A stretch of 8,398 bases of DNA from Pseudomonadota bacterium (lineage in GTDB: Bacteria > Pseudomonadota > Gammaproteobacteria > Burkholderiales > SG8-39), in assembly GCA_021847125.1 (NCBI GenBank), contig JAJZUK010000031.1, positions 1-8,398 of the forward strand, in the 5' to 3' direction. Positions within the stretch are counted from its first letter, which is position 1. Every line of letters starts with the position of its first letter. Positions 1 through 5,915 of this stretch are shown in pieces. Made by a program: the position numbers and the translations under genes. Below the pieces are notes generated by a model, which was not told the origin of the DNA, ran no database searches, and was given only the letters and a program-made list of their open reading frames with translations.

Positions 1-630
1 CTGTCCTCCGCCGAGTTGTTGGAACATTACTCCGACAGCCTGTCGGCAGAGGACAGGCTGAAAATGCTGCATGGCATACAAGGCGGCGTCAAGCGCATGA
101 ATGCCATGATCGAAGATGTGCTGATCATAGGCAAAGCCGAGGCCGGCGCCCTGCAGTTCGAGCCGAAGCCGGTCGACCTGGGTGACCTGTGCCGCAAGGT
201 GGTGGAGGAATTGCGCGGCGGCGTGGCCAAGCAGCACGTCATTCAATTCGAACAGGAGTTCAAGCGCAGCAGCCTGAATCTGGATGAAAAGCTGCTGCGC
301 CACATTCTCACCAATTTGCTTTCCAACGCGGCCAAGTACTCTCCCCCGGGGAGCACCGTGTCGCTGCTGCTGGCCGAGCGCGACAGCCAGGCGCTGATCG
401 AGGTCGGCGACCAGGGCATAGGCATACCGCCGGAGGACCTAGCACGCATGTTCGAGAGCTTTCACCGCGCTTCCAATGTGGGCAATCGGCAGGGCACCGG
501 CCTCGGGATGGTCATCGTCAAGAAGGCCGTGGAATTGCACGGCGGCACCATCTCGATCGACAGCAAAGTCAACGCGGGCACCCGCATCAGCGTGTTTCTG
601 CCGCTGGCGCAATCGGCCAGGACAGCCTGA
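1..630 (+). CDS. Sensor histidine kinase, C-terminal part (5' end outside window)
   Basis: The reading frame is open from base 1, so the gene begins upstream; 209 residues are visible. The first ~45 residues look like the end of a DHp dimerisation helix pair, so the phospho-accepting His box should lie just outside the left edge. A full HATPase_c domain follows: N-box around residues 102-113 (I-L-T-N-L-L-S-N-A-A-K-Y), G1 box D-Q-G-I-G-I-P from residue 137, an F-box-like M-F-E-S-F-H, and G2 box G-T-G-L-G-M from residue 165. All ATP-binding motifs are intact, so an active kinase is expected. The sensor domain cannot be seen. The stop is two bases before the next gene, a receiver protein, which makes that receiver and the receiver-bearing fusion after it the likely phosphotransfer partners. 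Confidence 0.95.
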   Translation: MSSAELLEHYSDSLSAEDRLKMLHGIQGGVKRMNAMIEDVLIIGKAEAGALQFEPKPVDLGDLCRKVVEELRGGVAKQHVIQFEQEFKRSSLNLDEKLLRHILTNLLSNAAKYSPPGSTVSLLLAERDSQALIEVGDQGIGIPPEDLARMFESFHRASNVGNRQGTGLGMVIVKKAVELHGGTISIDSKVNAGTRISVFLPLAQSARTA

Positions 631-632
631 GC

Positions 633-1004
633 ATGGCGCGGGTATTGCTCATCGACGACGACCAGTCGAACCTGGATTTCATGCGGCAGGTGATGCGCAT
701 CGACGGGCATGAACTGGCCTGGGCGCCAGACGGCGAGCAGGGGCTGGCGCTGGTGAAACAATTCCGCCCGCAAGTAATCATCTGCGACGTGGTGATGCCG
801 CATCTGGGCGGCTACGCCGTGCTCGAAACGGTGCGCGCCGACCCGCAGTTCGCCGGCGTGCCGGTGCTGCTGTTCTCCGCCGCAATGAGCGAAGATGCGC
901 GCACCATCGGCCTGCGCCGCGGCGCAACCGAAGGGCTGGCCAAGCCTTTTGACCTGGAGCAGCTGCGCGCTGCGATCCGGCGTTGTCTGGGGCAGGAGCG
1001 GTGA
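633..1004 (+). CDS. Stand-alone CheY-like response regulator receiver
   Basis: This 123-residue protein is one receiver domain with no output domain. The acidic pocket is D8/D9/D10, the phospho-acceptor is D52 in C-D-V-V-M-P, the switch Ser is S82 and the conserved Lys is K104 in A-K-P-F. The start ATG lies 2 nt after the histidine kinase stop, with a weak AGGA (619-622) ahead of it. The stop TGA shares its last base with the next ATG (TGATG), which suggests translational coupling. With no output domain it may pass phosphate on, act by protein contact, or compete as a phosphate sink with the receiver of the next gene. Which of these applies is inference. Confidence 0.93.
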   Translation: MARVLLIDDDQSNLDFMRQVMRIDGHELAWAPDGEQGLALVKQFRPQVIICDVVMPHLGGYAVLETVRADPQFAGVPVLLFSAAMSEDARTIGLRRGATEGLAKPFDLEQLRAAIRRCLGQER

Positions 1005-3079
1005 TGAAGAAGATTCTGGTGGTGGAGGACGAGGCGGCGATCCGCCTGAACCTGACGCTGATGCTGAAGGGGGAGGGTTATGCGGTGGACTCGGCCGAGG
1101 ACGGACGCGACGGCATCGAGCATGCCAAGAGCTTCGCGCCGGACTTGATCGTAAGCGACGTGATGATGCCCGAGCTCGACGGGTTCGGCATGCTCGAGGC
1201 GCTGCGCGCCGAGCCGCGCTTCGCCGATACACCGTTCATCTTCCTTACCGCGCTCAACGACCGGACCAGCATGCGCCGCGGCATGAACCTCGGCGCGGAT
1301 GACTTCCTCAACAAACCGTTTACGCGCGACGAGCTGCTGGAGGCGGTGAATTCACGCCTGAAGAAATACGAAAATGCGGCACGCTCGCTGGCCGAGCGCC
1401 TGGTTGCCGGAAACGACGAGCTCAGGCGCTGGTACCGGCAGGGCCTTACCGGCGCAGAACGCGAGCGGCCGCTGGCATTTGCCGAGACCGCCGGCATGAC
1501 CGGAAAAATGACCGTGGCCACGGTGCTGTTCGCCGACATCCGCAATTTCACCACCTATTCAGAGCGTCTCACCGCAGGCCAGATCGCCGAGTTGCTCAAC
1601 GCCTATTTCGAGGCCGTGTGCCAGCCTATCGTGCGCAACGGCGGGCGCATCGCGAAGCTGATCGGCGACGGCATCATGGTGGTATTCGAGGCGCGCCCCG
1701 AGGACGGCGAGGACAACCACGCCCGCCGCGCGATCCGCGCGGGGCTGGGGATCGTGCTCGCGGCGAATGCCTTCGGCGACTGGTTCAAGCAGCATTTCGA
1801 TCTCGGGGGGCTGCCCGAATTCGCGACCGGCGTGGGCATACATACCGGCGACCTGATGGAAGTGCGCATCGGGCCTCCCGGGGCGGAAGACCTGACGGTG
1901 GTCGGCGACAGCGTCAACGTCGCCTCGCGCCTGGAGGGGCAAACCAAGGAACTGGGCTGGCCGGTGGTCGCGAGCATGGCCGCGGTCAGCATGGCCGGAG
2001 GGCTGGTGGCCACCGGAGAGACGCGCTTGCTCGAGCTGCGCGGCCGCAATGTGCCGATCGAGGCCACGGAAGTCACGGGCATAGGCGCGGCCGAAGGGGC
2101 CGAGGAAGGGCCGATCGAAGTGCCGGATTCGCTGCGCGTCGCGCTGGCAGAAAATGCGCAAATGACCGCGCGCGCCGCCAAGGCGGCGCTGTCCGAAACC
2201 CTGCGCATCATCACCAGCGAGCTGTCGCGGGTGCTGGCCGCCGGCCGGCCGCTGCAGATCAAAGGCTATCGCGTGCTGAAGAAGATCGGGGAAGGCGGCA
2301 TGTCTAACGTCTTTCTCGCCGAGCGCGAAGCCGACGGCTCGCAGGTTGCGCTGAAAATCCTCAACGCGAAGCCCAGCGACGACAAGCAACTGCTGCAGCG
2401 CTTCATCCAGGAATCGGCGCTGATTTCCGATATCGACCATACCAACGTGGTCAAGATTTACGACAAGGGGTTCACCGACGATTACGCCTATATCGCGATG
2501 GAATATTTCACCGGCGGCAGCTTGAAGGACGTCATCGCCGGGGGGCTGACGCCGCGCCAGGCGCTGTCGCTGCTGGCGCAGGCGTCCGCAGCACTGGCGG
2601 AGATCCATCGCCTCGGCATCGTGCACCGCGACGTCAAGCCGGCGAACATGATGCTGCGCGCCGACGGCACCATGGTGCTCGCAGATTTTGGCATCGCCAA
2701 GCGCTATGAGGGATCGATGGACCGGACCGTGCATGGCGAGTTTTTCGGCACGCCGTATTACATCTCGCCCGAGCAGGCCAATGGCAAACCCGCGACCGAG
2801 CGCTCCGACATCTACAGCCTGGGCATTATCTTTTACGAAATGCTGATGAACCAGCGGCCGTTCGACGGCAATTCGATAGTCGAACTGATCGCGCAGCACG
2901 TGCACGCGCCGGTGCCGCGCCTGCCGGAGGCGTTGGCGGACTACCAGGTGCTGCTCGATGGCATGCTGGCCAAAGACCCGGCCGAACGCCTGCAGAACGC
3001 GGACGAGGTGCTGGCGGTGATCGACCGCGTGTGGACGCAGATCGCGCTGCGCGCGAACACGGAGCAAGGCCGGGCTTGA
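1004..3079 (+). CDS. Receiver - class III adenylate cyclase - Ser/Thr protein kinase fusion
   Basis: This 691-residue protein starts at ATG 1004 (M-K-K-I-L-V-V-E-D-E) behind AGGAG at 994-998; an upstream in-frame TTG at 983 is not needed. Residues 1-122 are a receiver with acidic residues E8/D9/E10, phospho-acceptor D52, T82 and K104. After a helical linker, residues ~165-355 form a class III nucleotide cyclase. Its metal-binding Asp residues are D178 (F-A-D-I-R) and D222 (I-G-D-G), the purine-contact pair is K218 and T298, and N305 and R309 lie in V-N-V-A-S-R. The K/T pair points to an adenylate cyclase of subclass IIIb. Residues ~422-680 form a PknB-like kinase: Gly loop G-E-G-G-M-S from 429, K451, E470, H-R-D at 541-543, N548, D-F-G at 561-563, S-P-E at 588-590. 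Activation-loop T575 and T583 are candidate autophosphorylation sites. No membrane segment is seen, so it should be cytoplasmic. All three domains look catalytically complete. It likely converts histidine-kinase input into cAMP and Ser/Thr phosphorylation; targets are unknown. Confidence 0.95.
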   Translation: MKKILVVEDEAAIRLNLTLMLKGEGYAVDSAEDGRDGIEHAKSFAPDLIVSDVMMPELDGFGMLEALRAEPRFADTPFIFLTALNDRTSMRRGMNLGADDFLNKPFTRDELLEAVNSRLKKYENAARSLAERLVAGNDELRRWYRQGLTGAERERPLAFAETAGMTGKMTVATVLFADIRNFTTYSERLTAGQIAELLNAYFEAVCQPIVRNGGRIAKLIGDGIMVVFEARPEDGEDNHARRAIRAGLGIVLAANAFGDWFKQHFDLGGLPEFATGVGIHTGDLMEVRIGPPGAEDLTVVGDSVNVASRLEGQTKELGWPVVASMAAVSMAGGLVATGETRLLELRGRNVPIEATEVTGIGAAEGAEEGPIEVPDSLRVALAENAQMTARAAKAALSETLRIITSELSRVLAAGRPLQIKGYRVLKKIGEGGMSNVFLAEREADGSQVALKILNAKPSDDKQLLQRFIQESALISDIDHTNVVKIYDKGFTDDYAYIAMEYFTGGSLKDVIAGGLTPRQALSLLAQASAALAEIHRLGIVHRDVKPANMMLRADGTMVLADFGIAKRYEGSMDRTVHGEFFGTPYYISPEQANGKPATERSDIYSLGIIFYEMLMNQRPFDGNSIVELIAQHVHAPVPRLPEALADYQVLLDGMLAKDPAERLQNADEVLAVIDRVWTQIALRANTEQGRA

Positions 3080-3837
3080 CGCAGCACGAAGTGTTTTCTG
3101 CGCGCACCCATCGCGCGACGGCGCGCGGGGCGAAAAGACTGTCCATCATCATTCCGACGCTGGACGAAGCCGGAGGCATAGTCGCCACGCTGGAGTCTTT
3201 GCGCGAATTGCGCCGCCGCGGCCACGAGGTCATCGTCGCGGACGGCGGCTCCCGCGACGCAACGACGGCGCTGGCCCAGGGCCGCGCCGACCGGATCGTA
3301 TGCTCGCCGGCCGGCCGGGCCGAGCAGATGAACGCGGGCGCGCGGGCTGCGGCGGGCGAGCTGCTGGTTTTTCTGCACGCCGATACGCGCCTGCCGCAGG
3401 AGGCAGACCGCGTGTTAATGGAGCGCCTGGCCGCCAGCGGCGCCGTCTGGGGCCGCTTCGATGTGCGCATAGCCGGCGCGCACCCCCTGCTGCGGCTGGT
3501 GGAACGCATGATGAACCTGCGCTCCAGACTGACGCACATCTGCACCGGCGACCAGGGCATATTCGTGCGGCGCGAGGCGTTCCAGTCCATCGGCGGCTAC
3601 CCCGACCAGGCGTTGATGGAGGACATCGCCATCAGCGCGCGTTTGCGCCGCCTGTCGGCGCCGCTGTGCCTGCGCGAGCGCTGTCTGACCTCCGCGCGCC
3701 GCTGGGAAAACGACGGCGTGCTGCGCACCATCGTGCGGATGTGGTGGTTGCGCCTGCAGTACGCCTGCGGCGCGGCGCCGGCACGGCTGGCGCGCGCCTA
3801 TGCAACGCGCAGCCGGCGCGAACCCGCCGCAAAATGA
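3076..3837 (+). CDS. Family 2 glycosyltransferase, TIGR04283-like
   Basis: This is a GT-A-fold transferase of about 253 residues. It opens with L-S-I-I-I-P-T-L-D-E-A (residues 22-32), the nucleotide-sugar binding strand of GT2 enzymes. V-I-V-A-D-G-G-S-R-D at 52-61, F-L-H-A-D-T with the DxD-type metal Asp at D103, G-D-Q-G-I-F at 158-163 and an E-D catalytic-base motif at 182-183 follow. Length and motifs fit the family named TIGR04283, rSAM/selenodomain-associated or arsenosugar-biosynthesis glycosyltransferase. I chose TTG 3076, which overlaps the kinase stop (TTGA) and has AAGG at 3066-3069. GTG 3091 is a possible alternative, and an earlier ATG at 3031 would lie wholly inside the kinase gene. 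The C terminus is Arg-rich with no clear membrane helix. The sugar donor and acceptor are not deducible. Confidence 0.88.
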   Translation: MTQHEVFSARTHRATARGAKRLSIIIPTLDEAGGIVATLESLRELRRRGHEVIVADGGSRDATTALAQGRADRIVCSPAGRAEQMNAGARAAAGELLVFLHADTRLPQEADRVLMERLAASGAVWGRFDVRIAGAHPLLRLVERMMNLRSRLTHICTGDQGIFVRREAFQSIGGYPDQALMEDIAISARLRRLSAPLCLRERCLTSARRWENDGVLRTIVRMWWLRLQYACGAAPARLARAYATRSRREPAAK

Positions 3838-3892
3838 CGCTTGCAAGTTCAGCTACAAGGGAGCAAGCGAAGAAGCATCCCCTGGCGTCGCC

Positions 3893-4513
3893 GTGAATCC
3901 AAGCTGCCGCATCATGGTATTTGCCAAAGCGCCGCGGCCGGGCAGGGTGAAGACGCGCCTGATTCCGCTGCTGGGCGAGACGGGCGCCGCGCAATTACAG
4001 CAGCAGTTGATCGAGCGCACGCTGCGTACAGCCGCGGCGGCCGGCCTCGGGACCGTCGAGTTGTGGTGCGCGCCCGGACCGGACGAAGCCTATTTCTCGG
4101 ACTGCGCCAAGCGACACGAACTCAGTCTGAGGGCGCAGGGTGAGGGCGATCTGGGACTGCGCATGGCGCGCGCCCTGGAGTCCGCCATGGCGGAAGGTTC
4201 GCCGGGGTTGTTGATCGGCTGCGACTGCCCGGCGTTGACGCCGGCCTATTTGCGTGAGGCCGCTGCCGCGCTGGCTGGCGGGGACGACGCGGTATTCGGC
4301 CCGGCGGAGGACGGCGGCTATGTGCTCGTCGGTGCGGCGCGCAGTCCGGTGGCGGAGTTGTTCGAGGATATCGCCTGGGGCGGCGCGGCGGTGATGCAGG
4401 AAACGCGGGGGCGATTGGCGCGGGGCAACTGGCGTTGGCGTGAATTGGCGACCTTATGGGACGTGGACCGGCCGGAGGATCTGGCGCGCCTGCGTCAGTT
4501 GCCGGCCAAATAG
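3893..4513 (+). CDS. DUF2064 / TIGR04282-like transferase
   Basis: This protein of about 206 residues has a nucleotidyltransferase-like GT-A fold. Diagnostic motifs are F-A-K-A-P-R-P-G-R-V-K-T-R-L (10-23), a basic nucleotide-binding loop; I-G-C-D-C-P-A-L-T (108-116) with the putative metal Asp at D111; F-G-P-A-E-D-G-G-Y (135-143); and a C-terminal L-W-D-V-D-R-P-E-D. These define the family annotated TIGR04282 (rSAM/selenodomain-associated transferase 1). It commonly sits next to a TIGR04283 member, exactly as here, 55 nt downstream in the same orientation. GTG 3893 gives V-N-P-S-C-R-I, matching the usual short N terminus; ATG 3914 would cut into the first strand and ATG 3800 would overlap the previous gene. 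No good Shine-Dalgarno precedes GTG, so the start is uncertain. The family is linked to arsenosugar synthesis by annotation only; no ArsM or radical-SAM partner is in view. Confidence 0.87.
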   Translation: MNPSCRIMVFAKAPRPGRVKTRLIPLLGETGAAQLQQQLIERTLRTAAAAGLGTVELWCAPGPDEAYFSDCAKRHELSLRAQGEGDLGLRMARALESAMAEGSPGLLIGCDCPALTPAYLREAAAALAGGDDAVFGPAEDGGYVLVGAARSPVAELFEDIAWGGAAVMQETRGRLARGNWRWRELATLWDVDRPEDLARLRQLPAK

Positions 4514-4526
4514 GGCGATTTGGCCG
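4503..4526 (+). other. Stem-loop spanning the end of the transferase gene
   Basis: A perfect 9-bp inverted repeat, CGGCCAAAT (4503-4511) and ATTTGGCCG (4518-4526), has a 6-nt loop. The TAG stop (4511-4513) lies in the stem and loop. No T-run follows, so it is not a textbook intrinsic terminator; it may protect the 3' end of the mRNA or help rho-dependent termination of the five-gene block. Confidence 0.6.
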
Positions 4527-4535
4527 CGCGGGGCA

Positions 4536-4550
4536 GTCCCCCAAGGGGAC
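4536..4550. other. Short GC-rich hairpin
   Basis: GTCCCC (4536-4541) pairs with GGGGAC (4545-4550) around a 3-nt loop, ten bases after the preceding stem-loop. The next bases, C-C-T-T-C-G-G-G-G (4553-4561), could pair alternatively with CCCCAAGG (4539-4546), allowing two folds. No T-run follows. Together with the previous stem it marks the 3' end of the plus-strand block. Confidence 0.45.
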
Positions 4551-4626
4551 TTCCTTCGGGGCGCCTCGCATCGCGCTTCGCCTGACGCGGCCTGTTGCAA
4601 AATGAGTCTTGTAACGAGCCTGTGCC

Positions 4627-4670
4627 AAAATAAAAAGGCAGGGTAATCGGTGTTTGCCTTTTACCCTGCC
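4627..4670 (-). terminator. Rho-independent terminator (minus strand) for the small ORF
   Basis: Read on the minus strand, GGCAGGGTAA pairs perfectly with TTACCCTGCC (10 bp; forward arms 4661-4670 and 4637-4646) around a 14-nt loop, and is followed at once by TTTTTATTTT (forward 4636-4627). This is a strong intrinsic terminator for minus-strand transcription. It lies about 55 nt past the stop of the 44-aa ORF at 4725-4859. In the plus direction the stem is followed by C and G, so it would not work the same way. A competing 8-bp stem (AAAAGGCA 4633-4640 with TGCCTTTT 4655-4662) is possible. Confidence 0.75.
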
Positions 4671-4724
4671 CCCGCGGGGAGAGGAGGAGGAGACCCCGCG
4701 AAGCCGGTGGTGCAGTTCTGCCTG

Positions 4725-4859
4725 CTAGCGGAAGAAACTGCCGCTGAAGGTGAACATCATCTGGCCGCCCAAAATGCAGGCAAGCTTCACCGAGGCCAGC
4801 AGCGCTGCCGCGCTGGCGGTCAGATAACCTGCGAGTATTTTTACGATGCCGAAGTTCAT
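4725..4859 (-). CDS. Putative small hydrophobic protein, 44 aa, divergent from LysR gene
   Basis: I do not recognise this protein. The ORF starts at ATG (forward 4859-4857) with a Shine-Dalgarno GAAGG (forward 4867-4871) spaced 7 nt, and ends in TAG (forward 4725-4727). The product begins M-N-F-G-I-V-K-I-L and ends T-F-S-G-S-F-F-R. It has only K7, K25 and R44 as charged residues, no acidic residue, and a long Ala/Leu-rich apolar centre (residues ~8-39), so one or two membrane-inserted helices are likely. About 33 of 43 codons after the ATG end in G or C, like the real genes here, although the upstream DNA is AT-rich. A promoter-like region precedes it and a strong terminator follows it, giving a transcript of roughly 250 nt. 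It faces the LysR gene, a usual place for a LysR target. It could be a small membrane protein, a type I toxin-like peptide, or a non-coding RNA with a chance ORF. Confidence 0.6.
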   Translation of the reverse strand: MNFGIVKILAGYLTASAAALLASVKLACILGGQMMFTFSGSFFR

Positions 4860-4881
4860 GATATGACCTTCACTAAATTTA

Positions 4882-4901
4882 TAGAATAAGTCTAAATTCT
4901 A
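4882..4901. promoter_or_regulatory. Candidate LysR operator (inverted repeats)
   Basis: TAGA-N5-TCTA (4882-4894) fits the T-N11-A dyad typical of LysR-family binding sites. It is nested in a larger TAGAAT-N8-ATTCTA dyad (4882-4901). A second GTCTAA element at 4913-4918 repeats the one at 4890-4895 with 23-bp spacing, about two helical turns. The site overlaps the proposed minus-strand promoter and lies upstream of the LysR start, so it could serve autoregulation and control of the small ORF. AT-rich DNA yields such dyads by chance, hence moderate confidence. Confidence 0.45.
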
Positions 4902-4917
4902 AGTAATTATTTGTCTA
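4889..4917 (-). promoter_or_regulatory. Candidate sigma-70 promoter for the small ORF
   Basis: On the minus strand, TAGACA (forward 4917-4912; 5 of 6 to the -35 consensus) is followed after 17 nt by TAGACT (forward 4894-4889; 4 of 6 to the -10 consensus). This would start RNA near 4882, about 23 nt before the ATG. An alternative -10, TATAAA (forward 4883-4878), has a poorer -35 partner. The -35 hexamer overlaps that of the LysR promoter on the other strand. Confidence 0.45.
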
Positions 4918-4939
4918 ATTGATTTTTTGAATTTAATAT
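4911..4939 (+). promoter_or_regulatory. Candidate promoter for the LysR gene
   Basis: TTGTCT (4911-4916) and TAATAT (4934-4939) match the -35 and -10 consensus at 4 of 6 positions each, with an ideal 17-nt spacer. Transcription would start around 4946-4949, at or immediately before the ATG at 4949. No Shine-Dalgarno exists in the intervening bases, so the mRNA may be leaderless. Confidence 0.45.
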
Positions 4940-4948
4940 ATCTGTTCT

Positions 4949-5857
4949 ATGGATATAAGAAATATCGACCTGAACCTGCTGGTGGCGCTCGATGCGCTGC
5001 TCGCCGAGCGCAGCGTGTCGCGCGCCGCGGTGCGCCTGCATCTATCGCAACCCGCCGCCAGCGCCCTGCTCGCGCGCCTGCGCGAGTTGTTCGGCGACCC
5101 TCTGCTGCTGCGTAGCGCGCGCGGCATGCTGCCGACGCCGCGGGCGCTGGAACTGCTCGGTCCGGTGCGGCAGGTGCTGCACGAGATCGACGCCATCGTC
5201 CGGCCGAAGGCCGCGTTCGACGCCGCCAGTGCCAAGCATACTTTCACCCTGTCGGCGTCGGATTACGTCGAGTACGCGCTGCTGCCGACCCTGGTGGATT
5301 ACCTCGAGCACAAAGCCCCGGGGGTGCGTCTGGAGGTGAGGCCGCTGGATCTGCAATTGGTGGCAAAGCAGATGGAAAATGGCGACGTCGATCTTTGCAT
5401 TACCGGGCTCCAGAATGCCCCGGCCGGATTGCATGTGCGGCCGCTTTATACGGAGCGCATCGTATCCGTGGTGCGGCGCAACCATCCGGGCGTGGGCGCG
5501 CGCCTGACGCTGGATAAATTCTGCAGCCTGGAGCACATCCAGGTGTCGGTGCGCGGCAGCGGGTTCAGCAACCGTATCGACGAGGCGCTGACCGCGCTGG
5601 GACGCACGCGCCGCGCGCGACTGGCGGTGCCGCATTTCCTGCTGATCCCCGAGATCGTCGCGCGTTCGGACATGATCAGCGCCTTGCCGGAGCGCCTTGC
5701 GCGCGGCTATGCGAAAAGGCTGCGCATCTTCGAGCCGCCGCTTGATATTCAAGGTTTCACCGTGGGCGAAATATGGCACGAGCGCAATCAGCGCGATCCG
5801 GCACAACAGTGGTTGCGCGACCTGCTGCTGACGCTGGCCGAAAAACCGCCGAAATAG
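4949..5857 (+). CDS. LysR-family transcriptional regulator
   Basis: This 302-residue protein has the usual length of the family. The N terminus, D-L-N-L-L-V-A-L-D-A-L-L (7-18), leads into a winged helix-turn-helix; the recognition region around 22-45 contains R-A-A-V-R-L-H-L-S-Q-P-A-A-S, followed by F-G-D-P-L-L-L-R (48-55). Residues ~90-295 form the periplasmic-binding-protein-like effector domain, and the C terminus carries the W-H-E-R-N-Q-R-D-P-A motif seen in the NodD/NahR/DntR-like subgroup, whose members often sense aromatic or similar small acids. The effector here cannot be deduced. The start is fixed by homology to the family N terminus, although no Shine-Dalgarno precedes it. It is divergent from the 44-aa ORF and co-oriented with the amidase 113 nt downstream; either could be a target. 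Confidence 0.95.
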   Translation: MDIRNIDLNLLVALDALLAERSVSRAAVRLHLSQPAASALLARLRELFGDPLLLRSARGMLPTPRALELLGPVRQVLHEIDAIVRPKAAFDAASAKHTFTLSASDYVEYALLPTLVDYLEHKAPGVRLEVRPLDLQLVAKQMENGDVDLCITGLQNAPAGLHVRPLYTERIVSVVRRNHPGVGARLTLDKFCSLEHIQVSVRGSGFSNRIDEALTALGRTRRARLAVPHFLLIPEIVARSDMISALPERLARGYAKRLRIFEPPLDIQGFTVGEIWHERNQRDPAQQWLRDLLLTLAEKPPK

Positions 5858-5915
5858 CCTAACGCGCCTCGGATTGCAGCAAGTCCCCGCACGCGGGAAG
5901 GCGCGAGCGCGGTGC

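Noticed and set aside
983..1003. Earlier TTG start for the receiver-cyclase-kinase gene
   Set aside because: ATG 1004 has AGGAG at good spacing and gives the standard receiver N terminus; the extra seven residues add nothing.
462..1232. 256-codon open frame on the minus strand
   Set aside because: It crosses three real plus-strand signalling genes and its product is low-complexity Arg/Ser/Pro-rich.
1559..3067. 502-codon open frame on the minus strand
   Set aside because: It is opposite the cyclase/kinase gene; its His/Arg/Gln-rich translation has no domain motif. It is a shadow of GC-rich codon use on the other strand.
4650..4889. 79-codon plus-strand ORF in the intergenic region
   Set aside because: It starts at a GTG inside the terminator loop without Shine-Dalgarno, has no motif, and its 3' end runs into the AT-rich promoter island. 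The minus-strand 44-aa ORF in the same place has better signals.
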